The notes below the pieces were generated by a model. That model searched no databases, was not told the DNA's origin, and worked only from the letters and a program-made list of their open reading frames with translations. DNA of 37,648 nt, from contig DFIS01000029.1 in assembly GCA_002372175.1 (NCBI GenBank), positions 1-37,648 on the forward strand, read 5' to 3'. Numbering within the stretch: position 1 is the first letter of the stretch; each line of letters opens with the position of its first letter. The stretch is from Solobacterium sp. UBA3691. GTDB lineage: Bacteria; Bacillota_I; Bacilli_A; Erysipelotrichales; Erysipelotrichaceae. The position numbers and the translations under genes were made by a program. Positions 6,768-15,427 of the stretch are shown one piece after another.

Positions 6768-7631
6768 ATGTCCGCAAGTAATATCAACTGGTATCCGGGG
6801 CATATGGAAAAAGCCCGCAGGGATATGACGGAGAATCTGAAAGCCTGTGATCTTGTGATCGAGATCAGAGATGCGAGAATACCGTTTGCCAGCAAAAACC
6901 CCGTGATCGACGGTCTGATTGCACAGAAGCCAAGACTGATCGTCCTTTCCAAAAGTGATCTCGCTGATCCGGAAGCTACAGCTGAGCTGATCCGCCGGAT
7001 GACCGGTGAGGCACAGAGAGTGATCGCCGCCGATCTGCTGAACGACAGTAAGACAAGAGAGAATATCATCCGTGAGTCACAGATCCTGACGAAGGCCAAA
7101 CGCGAGAAGATGATCAGCCGCGGGATCAAACCGCGGGCTATGCGGGCCATGGTATGCGGGATACCGAATGTAGGCAAGAGTACGCTGATCAACCGTATTG
7201 CCGGCAGAATTGCCGCAAAGACAGCAGACAAACCGGGCGTAACGAGAAGTCTTACATGGATCCACTGCGGAAAGGATCTCGATATCATGGATACTCCCGG
7301 CGTGCTGTGGCCGAAGTTCGGCAGTCTGCGGATCGGTGCGCTGCTGGCTGCGACCGGAGCGATCAAGGAAGATATCCTGGATCTGAAGACGGTCGTCTGT
7401 GAGACCTTCCAGGCGATCAGAGAGAGGTATCCGGGTGTACTGGCAGAGAACTATCATCTCGATGAAAGTGTCATCCCGGAAGAGATCCTTGAAGGGATCG
7501 CCCGTGACCGCAATCTTCTGAAGGATAACGGCGAGGCAGATACTGACAGAGCTGCTGTACTGTTTCTGCGTGAGCTGCGCAGGGGTAAGCTTGGTCTTCT
7601 GACACTGGAGGCTCCGGATGAAGAAGAATAA
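6768..7631 (+). CDS. rbgA: Ribosome biogenesis GTPase RbgA (YlqF)
   Basis: RbgA is a circularly permuted GTPase needed for late 50S assembly in Firmicutes. The permuted motif order is visible: G4 SKSD (61-64) comes before the G1 P-loop GIPNVGKST (131-139), then a Thr in the GVTRS switch, then G3 DTPG (175-178). The N-terminal WYPGHM carries the family's catalytic-type histidine. Length, 287 residues, is typical. The SD AAGGAGGA is strong. The C-terminus overlaps rnhB by 14 bases, so the two are translated as a unit, as in Bacillus where ylqF and rnhB are neighbours. Confidence 0.97.
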   Translation: MSASNINWYPGHMEKARRDMTENLKACDLVIEIRDARIPFASKNPVIDGLIAQKPRLIVLSKSDLADPEATAELIRRMTGEAQRVIAADLLNDSKTRENIIRESQILTKAKREKMISRGIKPRAMRAMVCGIPNVGKSTLINRIAGRIAAKTADKPGVTRSLTWIHCGKDLDIMDTPGVLWPKFGSLRIGALLAATGAIKEDILDLKTVVCETFQAIRERYPGVLAENYHLDESVIPEEILEGIARDRNLLKDNGEADTDRAAVLFLRELRRGKLGLLTLEAPDEEE

Positions 7632-8235
7632 GATCTGTCCGAATGAATATGAGCACAGGTACTGGCAGGAAGGAATGACTGTACTGGGTATTGATGAGGC
7701 CGGCAGAGGACCGCTGGCAGGACCGCTTTGTGTAGCCGGTGTCGTCTTTGAACCTGGGTATGAGAATCCTTTGATCTATGACTCCAAGGCGATCAGTGAA
7801 AAGAGAAGAAACGAACTCTTCGATGTGATCCGGGAAGATGCGCTGTATTACGAAATACGTCTTGTGACCCCTGAGGAGATCGACAGGCTCAATATCTACA
7901 GAGCAACACAGAAAGCGATGCTGGAGATTGCCCTGGAGATACCGGCTGATGCTGTACTGACAGATGCCATGCCTCTGGAACTGGATAAGCCGATGGAAGC
8001 TCTGATCAAGGGTGATCAGAAGAGCGAATCGATCGCTGCAGCTTCGATCCTGGCTAAAGTCACCCGTGACCGTATCATGGAAGAATACGACAGGATCTAT
8101 CCCGGGTATGGATTTGCCAGAAACAAGGGATATCCGACAAAGGAACATCTGGATGCACTGTCCAGGCTGGGGATCACACCGATCCACAGACGCAGCTACG
8201 GTCCTGTCGCAGTACAGAAGATATCACTGTTCTGA
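7618..8235 (+). CDS. rnhB: Ribonuclease HII
   Basis: RNase HII cleaves the RNA strand of RNA-DNA hybrids, including single ribonucleotides in DNA. The 205-residue protein contains the family signature GIDEAGRGPLAGP with catalytic Asp26 and Glu27, a further Asp in AVLTDAMPL, and the KSESIAAASILAKVTRDR segment with the last metal-binding acid. The ATG at 7618 lies inside the end of rbgA (14-base overlap). A strong terminator directly follows, marking the end of the lepB/rbgA-rnhB unit. Confidence 0.97.
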   Translation: MKKNKICPNEYEHRYWQEGMTVLGIDEAGRGPLAGPLCVAGVVFEPGYENPLIYDSKAISEKRRNELFDVIREDALYYEIRLVTPEEIDRLNIYRATQKAMLEIALEIPADAVLTDAMPLELDKPMEALIKGDQKSESIAAASILAKVTRDRIMEEYDRIYPGYGFARNKGYPTKEHLDALSRLGITPIHRRSYGPVAVQKISLF

Positions 8236-8260
8236 AAACTCCCGCGGGGAGTTTTTCCTT
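8235..8260 (+). terminator. Strong intrinsic terminator after rnhB
   Basis: A 9-bp stem AAAACTCCC/GGGAGTTTT with a 3-base GCG loop (8244-8246) is followed by T residues. It starts on the last base of the rnhB stop codon. Confidence 0.85.
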
Positions 8261-8294
8261 TTCCGTCAATATAAGTATTGAAGGAGACAGGAGA

Positions 8295-9059
8295 ATGGAT
8301 AAACGTGATATCCTGGCATCATATGCCCTGAAATACCATGGGGACTGGTCTTTGATCGCCAGGGCGATCAGAGAAAAAGAAAGACCTGAAAAGGTGCCGG
8401 CAGAAAACTATATTACTGTATATGATGATATCTATCCCGATACGTTAAGAGAGCTGCGCTTTCCGCCGTGGGTGATCTTCTACCGCGGGGATATCTCGCT
8501 GCTGGGCAGGATGGCTGTGACCGTGGTCGGCTCGCGGAATATCTGCAGATACGGAAGAGATATCACGGAGATGATCGTTTCTGTACTGTCGGAGGAGTTT
8601 GTGACGGTCTCCGGTCTTGCCAGGGGCGTAGATGCCTGCGTGCATCAGACAGCGATCAGATGCGGCGGGAAGACGGTCGGTGTGATCGGCAGCGGACTGG
8701 GGACGATCTATCCCTCAGCCAACCGCAGTCTCTATCAGCGCATGTATGATGAACATCTGGTGATCAGTGAATATCCGTATGATGTCGGTGTCAGAAGACG
8801 GCATTTCCCGTGGCGCAACCGTATCCTGGCTGCCCTCGGCAGTATTCTGATCGTGACCCAGGCAGAAGTGAAAAGCGGGACGATGTTAACGGTCAATGAA
8901 GCAATATCTCTGAGCCGTGATATCTACTGTGTACCTTATCCTCCGGGTGATCCTGCCGGTGCCGGATGCAACAGACTGATCTCTCAGGGAGCGATGATCC
9001 TGTATACGCCGGAGCAGCTCAACGAGATTAAATTACATAAAAACTTGCAAAAGGGATAA
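8295..9059 (+). CDS. dprA: DNA-processing protein DprA (Smf)
   Basis: DprA loads RecA onto incoming single-stranded DNA during transformation; many non-competent bacteria keep it too. The 254-residue protein has an N-terminal helical region (1-75) and the Rossmann-like DprA domain: VTVVGSR (about 76-82), VSGLARGVDACVHQTAI, VGVIGSGLGTIYPSANRSLY, SEYPYDV, FPWRNRILAAL and SGTMLTVNEAIS. It is on the short side and has no C-terminal winged helix. The SD AAGGAG and a second GGAG precede the ATG. dprA-topA-trmFO-xerC is a standard Firmicute order. Confidence 0.94.
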   Translation: MDKRDILASYALKYHGDWSLIARAIREKERPEKVPAENYITVYDDIYPDTLRELRFPPWVIFYRGDISLLGRMAVTVVGSRNICRYGRDITEMIVSVLSEEFVTVSGLARGVDACVHQTAIRCGGKTVGVIGSGLGTIYPSANRSLYQRMYDEHLVISEYPYDVGVRRRHFPWRNRILAALGSILIVTQAEVKSGTMLTVNEAISLSRDIYCVPYPPGDPAGAGCNRLISQGAMILYTPEQLNEIKLHKNLQKG

Positions 9060-9099
9060 TATATGGCTTATCCTATTATCTGTTTACAAAGAGGTTGAT

Positions 9100-11169
9100 A
9101 TGAAGAAACTTGTCATTGTGGAATCTCCTTCAAAATCGAAGACGATTCAGAAATATCTGGGACCGGATTATTCCGTTGTCTCAAGTAAAGGTCATATCCG
9201 TGATCTGGCTATTAAAGGAAAGGACGGTCTCGGTGTAGATATCGCTGATGGGTTCAAACCGATCTATGAGATCTCCAAAGATAAAAAGGATGTTGTCAAG
9301 GATCTGCGCAGGCAGGCCGAAAAAGCATCGGAAGTGTATCTGGCAACCGACCCCGACCGTGAAGGTGAGGCGATCTCGTGGCATCTGGCGGATGAGCTTG
9401 GCCTGGATGAGAACAGCGCCGACCGTGTGACCTTCCATGAGATCACTGCCAATGCCGTCAGAGAAGCCTTTCAGCATCCGCGGATGATCGACATGGATCT
9501 TGTGCATTCACAGGAAACACGGCGTATTCTTGACCGGATCATCGGCTTTAAACTGTCAAAGCTGCTCAATAACAAGATCAAATCAAAGTCAGCCGGACGT
9601 GTACAGTCAGTTGCCCTGAAGCTGATCGTGGAAAGGGAGAAAGAGATCGAAGCTTTTATCCCGAAGGAATACTGGACGATCGATGCGTCCTTTCTGAAGA
9701 ATGATATCCGCTTTGAGGCATCCTTATCCGCAATTAACAAGGAAAAGGCAGAGATCCACGATGAGGGAGCTGCCAGACGTATATATAATGACTGTCAGGG
9801 TCTCTTTGAAGTCACGGAGATCAAAGAGACAGAGAGAAAAAGAGCTTCATTCAGACCGTTTATCACATCAACCTTACAGCAGGAAGCTTCCACAAAACTC
9901 GGATTCTCCGCCAAGCGTACAATGAGTATTGCCCAGAGACTCTATGAAGGTGTCGATATCGGCAATGGTGAAGAGGGTCTGATCACATATATGCGTACAG
10001 ACAGTACTAGACTGTCCGATGTATATGTAAGAGCTGCCCAGGCAAAGATCATCAATGAATACGGAAAGGAGTATCTTGGCTTTTACCGTGTCAGTAATGA
10101 TGCCGGAGCCCAGGATGCCCATGAAGCGATCCGTCCCACAAATCTGAATAATGATCCCGAAAAGATCAGAGAATATCTGTCACCGGAACAGTACAGGCTG
10201 TACAAGCTGATCTATGCCAGAGCTCTGGCTTCCCTGATGGCACCGGCAAAGTACAGCAGTCTGAGTGTTACACTGTCACAGGATATCTATGACTTTACGG
10301 CTAACGGAAGCAGGCAGGTATTTGACGGATGGCTGAAGGTCTACGGGGCTTATGACAGCAGTAAGGACGTGATCCTGCCGGAACTTGTACAGGGAGAGAA
10401 ACTGGCTGCAGAAGAGCTCAAGGCGAATCAGCACTTTACGGAACCGCCGGCGAGATATACCGAAGCCAGACTGATCAAACAGATGGAAGAAGAGGGTATC
10501 GGACGACCTTCTACCTATGCGATGATCATTGATACGATCCAGCAGAGAGGATACTGTGAACTGAAGAAGAACAGTGCTTCCTCCAAGACCAAGGTCTTCT
10601 TCCCGACGGAGCAGGGCAAACTGACATCGGAAAAGCTGGATGAGTTCTTTTCAAGCATCATTAACGTAAAATACACGGCGGAGATGGAATCGGAACTGGA
10701 TGATATTGCGGAAGGTACAGCCGATGAAACAGCCGTGCTGCAGAACTTCTGGAACCGGTTTACACCGCTGCTTGATCATGCCTATGAGAATATGGAGAAG
10801 ATCCAGCCGGAGAAGGTCGGAGAGACATGTCCGGAGTGCGGCGGCGAACTGGTGTATCGTACAGGTAAATACGGCAAGTTTATTTCGTGTATGAATTTCC
10901 CGACATGCCGGTATACAAGGCAGATCGAAGATAAGACAAAAGAGAAACCGGAACCGAGCGGTAAGTTCTGCCCGGAATGCGGAGCAGAGCTGTTAAAGCG
11001 CAAGAGCCGTTACGGTACATACTTCCTGGGCTGTTCAAACTTCCCGGAGTGCAGACATATGGAAACGCTGGAAGGCGAGAAGATCACGGCCAAGGCATCT
11101 GCCGGGAAAAAGTCTGCGGGACGCCGGAAAACAACGGCCAGAAGGACATCACGGAGGAAGGCACAATGA
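9100..11169 (+). CDS. topA: DNA topoisomerase I
   Basis: This type IA topoisomerase relaxes negative supercoils through a 5'-phosphotyrosine intermediate. The 689-residue protein starts with the TOPRIM domain (VIVESPSKSKTIQKYLG; DPDREGEAISWHL). The catalytic tyrosine is Tyr297 in ITYMRTDSTRLS, and GIGRPSTYA follows in the core. Two C4 zinc ribbons are visible (CPECGG from 577 with CMNFPTC; CPECGA from 624 with CSNFPEC), then a lysine/arginine-rich tail. The SD is modest (AGAGG). It overlaps trmFO by 4 bases (ATGA). Length and domain order are normal for Gram-positive TopA. Confidence 0.98.
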   Translation: MKKLVIVESPSKSKTIQKYLGPDYSVVSSKGHIRDLAIKGKDGLGVDIADGFKPIYEISKDKKDVVKDLRRQAEKASEVYLATDPDREGEAISWHLADELGLDENSADRVTFHEITANAVREAFQHPRMIDMDLVHSQETRRILDRIIGFKLSKLLNNKIKSKSAGRVQSVALKLIVEREKEIEAFIPKEYWTIDASFLKNDIRFEASLSAINKEKAEIHDEGAARRIYNDCQGLFEVTEIKETERKRASFRPFITSTLQQEASTKLGFSAKRTMSIAQRLYEGVDIGNGEEGLITYMRTDSTRLSDVYVRAAQAKIINEYGKEYLGFYRVSNDAGAQDAHEAIRPTNLNNDPEKIREYLSPEQYRLYKLIYARALASLMAPAKYSSLSVTLSQDIYDFTANGSRQVFDGWLKVYGAYDSSKDVILPELVQGEKLAAEELKANQHFTEPPARYTEARLIKQMEEEGIGRPSTYAMIIDTIQQRGYCELKKNSASSKTKVFFPTEQGKLTSEKLDEFFSSIINVKYTAEMESELDDIAEGTADETAVLQNFWNRFTPLLDHAYENMEKIQPEKVGETCPECGGELVYRTGKYGKFISCMNFPTCRYTRQIEDKTKEKPEPSGKFCPECGAELLKRKSRYGTYFLGCSNFPECRHMETLEGEKITAKASAGKKSAGRRKTTARRTSRRKAQ

Positions 11170-12461
11170 TGCATGCGACGGTTGTCGGTGCGGGACTGGC
11201 CGGATGCGAGGCTGCATATCAGCTCTCCAGGCGCGGTATACAGGTGACACTTGTTGAGATGAAGCCTGTAAAGCGGTCACCGGCACATTCTGCAGATACA
11301 TTCGCGGAACTGGTATGTTCGAATTCACTGCGGTCCGATGCGCTGACGAATGCCTGCGGTCTTCTGAAAGAAGAGATGCGCAGGATGGATTCTCTGATCA
11401 TGGCCAAGGCGGATGCGACAAGGATCCCTGCCGGCAGTGCTCTGGCGGTGGACAGGGAGGCTTTTACGCGTGCGGTGACGGAAGCTGTGGAGAATGATCC
11501 GAATATCACGATCGTCAGGCAGGAACAGACTGTACTGCCGGAAGGACCGGCGATCATTGCGACAGGACCGCTGAGCTCGGATGCGATGATGCAGGCGATC
11601 GCAGAACTCCTGGATGAAAAATACTGTTATTTCTTTGATGCGGAAGCACCGATCGTAACGGCATCTTCAATTGATTTTACCAGGGCATACTGGAAGTCCA
11701 GGTATGACAAGGGAACGGCGGATTATGTCAACTGTCCGATGAATGAAGAGCAGTTCAATGCCTTTTATGATGCATTAATGAAGGCGGAAACAGTGCCGAT
11801 CCGCAGTTTTGAACAGGAGATATACTTTGAGGGCTGCATGCCTTTTGAGGTCATGGCAAGACGGGGCAGACAGACACTTCTGTTTGGACCGATGAAACCG
11901 GTCGGGCTTGAACATGACGGGATAAGACCGTATGCGGTCGTACAGCTGCGCAAGGATAATGCGGAAGCAAGTCTTTTCAATATTGTCGGCTTCCAGACAC
12001 ATCTGACCTGGCCTGCCCAGAGAGAGATCATCCATATGATCCCGGGACTGGAAAATGCAGAGATCGTACGCTACGGTGTCATGCACAGAAACTCGTATAT
12101 CAATTCACCGGCATGCCTGGATGAGACCTATGAATGCAGGAAAAGACCGGGCTTGTTCTTTGCCGGTCAGATGACCGGTGTTGAAGGATATGTGGAGAGT
12201 GCTGCCAGCGGTATGTATGCCGGTATCAACCTTGCCAGAAAACTGCAGGGGAAGGATATGATCAGATTCGGTCCGGAGACGATGATCGGAGCCATGGCGT
12301 ACTATATCACACATGCGTCTGCAGATAACTTCCAGCCGATGAATGCCAACTTCGGTATCATGCATCTGAAACAGGATGTAAAGAAGAAGGACCGCAAGGA
12401 AGCATATGCGGCTCAATCCCTGAAGATCATTGCGGAGTACTGCGGAAATGAAGACTTTTGA
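11166..12461 (+). CDS. trmFO: Folate-dependent tRNA (uracil-54-C5)-methyltransferase TrmFO
   Basis: TrmFO makes T54 in the T-loop of tRNAs, using methylenetetrahydrofolate and FADH2. The dinucleotide-binding motif VVGAGLAGCEAAYQL lies at the N-terminus; LVEMKPVKRSPAHS, ELVCSNSLRSD, FAGQMTGVEGYVESAASG and the FQPMNANFGI segment are family hallmarks, including the Cys in VCSNS. The reading frame is open far upstream inside topA, but the true start is ATG 11166 (SD GGAGGA at 11153-11158, ATGA overlap with topA), giving 431 residues, the usual length. xerC starts 14 bases before its end. Confidence 0.97.
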   Translation: MMHATVVGAGLAGCEAAYQLSRRGIQVTLVEMKPVKRSPAHSADTFAELVCSNSLRSDALTNACGLLKEEMRRMDSLIMAKADATRIPAGSALAVDREAFTRAVTEAVENDPNITIVRQEQTVLPEGPAIIATGPLSSDAMMQAIAELLDEKYCYFFDAEAPIVTASSIDFTRAYWKSRYDKGTADYVNCPMNEEQFNAFYDALMKAETVPIRSFEQEIYFEGCMPFEVMARRGRQTLLFGPMKPVGLEHDGIRPYAVVQLRKDNAEASLFNIVGFQTHLTWPAQREIIHMIPGLENAEIVRYGVMHRNSYINSPACLDETYECRKRPGLFFAGQMTGVEGYVESAASGMYAGINLARKLQGKDMIRFGPETMIGAMAYYITHASADNFQPMNANFGIMHLKQDVKKKDRKEAYAAQSLKIIAEYCGNEDF

Positions 12462-13377
12462 GGAAACTCTGCAGAGTTTTATTGCCCATATCAGCCTGTC
12501 ACGTACGGGATCGGCAGATACTGCCGATGCCTACACAAGGGATATCCGCAGGTTCATTGAATACCTGGAAGAGCAGGAGATCACTTCCTTTGAGGATGTG
12601 ACCAAGGCCGTGATCAGCGATTACACGATGCGGTTACGGACCGGTGATATCGGCGGCAGACCTCTTTCGAATGCCAGCTATTCGCGCAATCTTTCGGCTC
12701 TGCGTTCGTTCTACCGTTATCTGAACCGGTATGAAGGCATTGCCAACAATCCTGTACAGATGTTTCATGGGACCAATGACAGGCGCAAGCTTCCGGAACT
12801 GCTGACCTTTGAGCAGATGGAAAGGATCCTGCATACCTTTGATCTCCATGATCCCGTGGATATCAGAGACCGCTGTATGATCGAGGTGATCTATGCCTGC
12901 GGACTGCGTGTATCCGAATGTGCCGGTCTTGAGATCGCCAGAATCAATCTGCGTGAGCATTTCCTGACCGTGATGGGTAAGGAAAGCAAGGAACGCATGG
13001 TTCCGTTCTATAAACGCTGCGGACAGCTGATCGAACTGTATCTGTCTCTGGCAAGACCTGTGTTCATGGAAGGAAAACCTGAACATGGCTATCTGTTTGT
13101 CAACCAGCGAGGAAAACAGATCACCGTGCGCACGATCCAGAATGTGATCGAGAAAAGCGGTGAAAGAGCAGGACTGTCAGTCCATGTTCATCCGCATATG
13201 CTGAGACATTCGTTTGCGACACATCTGCTGGATAACGGAGCTGATCTCAGGGTCGTACAGGAACTGCTCGGGCATGAGAATCTCTCTACAACACAGATCT
13301 ATACGCATGTCACAGCAGACAGGCTGCGCAAGGTCACGGAGTCTGCACATCCGCATGCCAGACACAAAGATGATTGA
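12448..13377 (+). CDS. xerC: Tyrosine recombinase XerC
   Basis: XerC-type recombinases resolve chromosome dimers at dif together with a partner. From the ATG at 12448 the protein has 309 residues: an N-terminal SAM-like core-binding domain (1-105) and a catalytic domain with Arg154 (ACGLRVSE), Lys178, His250 and Arg253 (HMLRHSFATH), His276 (LLGHENLS) and nucleophile Tyr285 (TTQIYTH). All six catalytic positions are intact. It overlaps the end of trmFO by 14 bases. In Bacillus the next genes are clpQ, clpY and codY; they are absent here. Its stop codon lies inside the -35 box of the next promoter. Confidence 0.94.
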   Translation: MKTFEETLQSFIAHISLSRTGSADTADAYTRDIRRFIEYLEEQEITSFEDVTKAVISDYTMRLRTGDIGGRPLSNASYSRNLSALRSFYRYLNRYEGIANNPVQMFHGTNDRRKLPELLTFEQMERILHTFDLHDPVDIRDRCMIEVIYACGLRVSECAGLEIARINLREHFLTVMGKESKERMVPFYKRCGQLIELYLSLARPVFMEGKPEHGYLFVNQRGKQITVRTIQNVIEKSGERAGLSVHVHPHMLRHSFATHLLDNGADLRVVQELLGHENLSTTQIYTHVTADRLRKVTESAHPHARHKDD

Positions 13378-13402
13378 CATGTCCAAAAGTATTGACTATA
13401 AT
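13374..13402 (+). promoter_or_regulatory. Perfect-consensus promoter overlapping the xerC stop
   Basis: TTGACA (13374-13379) and TATAAT (13397-13402) with 17-base spacing match the vegetative consensus exactly. The xerC stop TGA (13375-13377) is part of the -35 hexamer. It should drive the MATE gene from about 13409 through a leader of about 95 bases. Confidence 0.85.
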
Positions 13403-13441
13403 CACTGATGTCTTCGGAGGTCGATCTGAGAACACAACAGT

Positions 13442-13484
13442 AAACCGGATAAGATGACAGGATTTCCTGCATTTTGTCCGGTTT
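13442..13484 (+). promoter_or_regulatory. Long leader hairpin before the MATE gene
   Basis: AAACCGGA (13442-13449) pairs with TCCGGTTT (13477-13484). The interior continues with AAGATG against CATTTT and CAGG against CCTG around an ATTT loop, about 18-19 pairs with one bulged A (13457) and G-T wobbles. A short T/A tail follows, then the SD GGAGG at 13494. It may terminate xerC transcription or act as an attenuator or structural control element. It matches no riboswitch family I recognise. Confidence 0.6.
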
Positions 13485-13503
13485 TATATATACGGAGGGT
13501 ATG

Positions 13504-14853
13504 ATGTCGAAAAATAGTGCGGTATTTACGGAAGGACCGATCGCAGGTCCCCTGATTCGCTTTGCGCTGCCGATGCTGGCAGCGATGTTTCTGCAGTCCA
13601 TGTACGGTGCTGTCGATCTGATGGTCGTCGGACGTTTTGCCGGCACTGCGGATGTATCTGCAGTATCTACAGGTTCGCAGCTGATGATGAGCGTGACAAG
13701 TCTGTTTACAGGTCTTGCCATGGGTATGACGGTACTTCTGGGACAGAAGATCGGTGAAGGCAAAGCCGAAGAGGGCGGTGCCATCATCGGTGCCGGTACG
13801 GCCATGTTTGCGGCGATCGGTCTTGTCTTTTCTGTCATTCTGTTTATTTTTGCGGAGAAGCTGGCATCCCTGATGAATGCGCCGGCAGAGGCTTACATCC
13901 GTTCCGTACAGTATATCCGTATCTGCGGCAGCGGCTCACTTGTGATCATTGCCTATAATACGCTTGGGGCAGTCTTCCGCGGTATTGGTGATTCCAGAAC
14001 ACCGCTTTTCTCTGTGGCTGTTGCCTGTGTATGCAATATTATCGGTGATCTGCTGTTTATCGCTGTCTTCCACATGGGGACTGCCGGAGCTGCAGCCGCA
14101 ACCGTACTGGCACAGCTTTTCAGTGTTATCGTATCTTTCCTCAAGATCCGTAAGATGCCGCTTCCGTTTGTCTTCAAAACAGCGGACATTCGGTTTAACA
14201 TCAGGCATATCCGCAGGATCCTGTTTCTGGGACTGCCGATCGCGCTGCAGGATGTTCTGGTCAGTATCTCGTTCCTGGTGATCCTTTCGATCGTCAATTC
14301 TCTTGGTGTGATCATCTCTGCCGGTGTCGGTGTTGCAGAAAAGGTATGCGGATTCGTGATGTTACTGCCGGCTTCGTTCTCCCAGGCATGCAGTGCGTTT
14401 GTTGCCCAGAACAAGGGAGCAGGGAAGTATGATCGTGCTGTGCGGTGTCTCAGGGATGCGGTTTCAATCTCGTTTGGCATCAGTGTGCTGATCTTCTGTG
14501 TTGTCTTCTTCTTTGGCTATCAGCTGTCATCAGTATTCGCAGAGGATCCGGAAGTCCTGTACGCTTCTTCGGAATATCTGAAAGCATATGCGATCGATGT
14601 CATGTTAGTCAGTATCTTCTTTATCTTTACAGGGTTCTTTACCGGTATCGGCAAGACCAGATTCGTCATGTGTCAGGGGATCGTCGGTGCTTTCCTGGTC
14701 AGAATTCCCGTATCGTATATCATGAGTAAGAGGGTGCCTGTATCGGTATTCCTGCTGGGTATGGCAACCCCTTCATCATCTTTTGTACAGGCTGTTCTGT
14801 GTGTGATCTACTTCCTGATTCTCAGGAAAAATAAAGAGTTTGAAAATAATTAA
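13504..14853 (+). CDS. MATE family multidrug/sodium antiporter-type efflux protein
   Basis: MATE proteins export organic cations, drugs or metabolites in exchange for Na+ or H+. The 449-residue protein is hydrophobic throughout, with about 12 predicted membrane helices in two similar halves. It starts with the typical FTEGPIAGPLIRFALPMLAAMFLQ and YGAVDLMVVGRFAG segments; the second half has LGLPIALQDVLVSISF. I chose ATG 13504 because it is 5 bases after the SD GGAGG; ATG 13501 is also possible but too close. A perfect promoter and a long hairpin leader precede it. The substrate cannot be inferred. Confidence 0.93.
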   Translation: MSKNSAVFTEGPIAGPLIRFALPMLAAMFLQSMYGAVDLMVVGRFAGTADVSAVSTGSQLMMSVTSLFTGLAMGMTVLLGQKIGEGKAEEGGAIIGAGTAMFAAIGLVFSVILFIFAEKLASLMNAPAEAYIRSVQYIRICGSGSLVIIAYNTLGAVFRGIGDSRTPLFSVAVACVCNIIGDLLFIAVFHMGTAGAAAATVLAQLFSVIVSFLKIRKMPLPFVFKTADIRFNIRHIRRILFLGLPIALQDVLVSISFLVILSIVNSLGVIISAGVGVAEKVCGFVMLLPASFSQACSAFVAQNKGAGKYDRAVRCLRDAVSISFGISVLIFCVVFFFGYQLSSVFAEDPEVLYASSEYLKAYAIDVMLVSIFFIFTGFFTGIGKTRFVMCQGIVGAFLVRIPVSYIMSKRVPVSVFLLGMATPSSSFVQAVLCVIYFLILRKNKEFENN

Positions 14854-14860
14854 AAAACTG

Positions 14861-14889
14861 CTGGCATTTTATTTGAGATTTGGTATAAT
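14861..14889 (+). promoter_or_regulatory. Promoter of tRNA-Leu
   Basis: CTGGCA (14861-14866) is a fair -35; 17 bases on is TATAAT (14884-14889), extended by TGG (14881-14883). The start of transcription would be a few bases before the mature tRNA 5' end at 14900. Confidence 0.75.
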
Positions 14890-14899
14890 CAATATGCAC

Positions 14900-14986
14900 G
14901 CGGATGTGGTGGAATTGGCAGACACGCTAGCTTCAGGCGCTAGTGCCCTCAAAAGCATGCAGGTTCAAGTCCTGTCATCCGCACCA
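14900..14986 (+). tRNA. tRNA-Leu (anticodon CAG)
   Basis: The acceptor stem GCGGATG pairs with CATCCGC, and CCA is encoded (14984-14986). The anticodon stem CTAGC/GCTAG encloses loop TTCAGGC, giving anticodon CAG at 14934-14936, which reads CUG. A long variable arm and a T-arm with GGTTCAAGTCC support a class II leucine tRNA. It has its own promoter and terminator, so it is a single-gene unit. Confidence 0.95.
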
Positions 14987-14997
14987 TTTGATTACAG

Positions 14998-15030
14998 ATG
15001 AACCTGATCATAAAGATCAGGTTCATTTTT
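14998..15030 (+). terminator. Terminator after tRNA-Leu
   Basis: A perfect 12-bp stem ATGAACCTGATC/GATCAGGTTCAT with a 5-base loop is followed by TTTT. It is strong on the + strand. Confidence 0.9.
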
Positions 15031-15225
15031 GTTTGTATACTGATGAATCCCAAGTATTGCGCCTGTATGCAGCAGTGCAGTAAATATTATATAAACCGTT
15101 GACGCGGAGATAACGGCAATGATGCCCATACAGAGAGTCTGTGATGCTGAGAATCAGGCAGAAATGCTCCGGCATATATCGGTGAATATGTACGCTCGAT
15201 GAAAGATGCCATACGCTGAATAGAT
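15031..15225. other. Intergenic stretch with no supported gene
   Basis: No convincing gene is seen on either strand. On the - strand a 77-codon open frame has no SD and no family resemblance. Another - strand frame without a start reads hydrophobic residues (about 15160 down to 15030), which could be the remnant of a decayed membrane protein gene; this is weak. Confidence 0.4.
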
Positions 15226-15254
15226 AAAAAAGACCGAGGAACATGTCTTCGGTC
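15226..15254 (-). terminator. Terminator of the MFS/small membrane protein operon
   Basis: On the - strand, GACCGAAGA pairs with TCCTCGGTC (9 bp with one G-U) around a 5-base loop, followed by six or more T. It lies 8 bases after the last small gene, so it ends the operon. Confidence 0.85.
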
Positions 15255-15262
15255 ATCGGAAA

Positions 15263-15427
15263 TCACTTTTCAGAAGCTTTTTTCCGTAAGATGTAACGGA
15301 TCAGCAGCAATGTCACAAGGATCACGGCAGCGACCAGTATATAAATTGTATAACTGGTCTTTTCTTCCGGTATTGGTTCAATAATAGCATCATGCAGAAT
15401 ACGCTGCAGGATCAGAGCATCAGTCAT
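15263..15427 (-). CDS. Small single-pass membrane protein, third tandem copy (54 aa)
   Basis: This 54-residue protein has a polar N-terminal segment with RILHDAIIEPIP, a hydrophobic helix (about 27-45, including YILVAAVILVTLLLIRY) and a basic end RKKASEK. It is clearly homologous to the two small proteins upstream in the operon; the conserved core is RILHDxIxEPxPxxxTS followed by YIxxAAVILxTxxLIR. SD GGAGGT lies 8 bases before the ATG. By the positive-inside rule the C-terminus is cytoplasmic. Function unknown; I recognise no family. It is the last gene before the terminator, and its 5' end shares a nearly identical DNA stretch with copy 2, so it arose by tandem duplication. Confidence 0.85.
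   Translation of the reverse strand: MTDALILQRILHDAIIEPIPEEKTSYTIYILVAAVILVTLLLIRYILRKKASEK

Noticed and set aside
10977..11165. Upstream extension of the trmFO frame inside topA
   Set aside because: Overlaps the topA C-terminus; the SD and the family N-terminus place the start at 11166.
12448..13377. XerC-type recombinase as a mobile-element integrase
   Set aside because: It sits in the conserved topA-trmFO-xerC order with no att repeats or phage genes nearby; the tRNA-Leu 1.5 kb away has no duplicated 3' end that I can see.
13409..13441. Known riboswitch upstream of the MATE gene
   Set aside because: I could not match the leader to preQ1, fluoride, guanidine, Mn or T-box signatures.
15023..15256. 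77-codon - strand frame after the small-protein operon
   Set aside because: Lies beyond the operon terminator, lacks an SD and resembles nothing; its start lies in the terminator stem.
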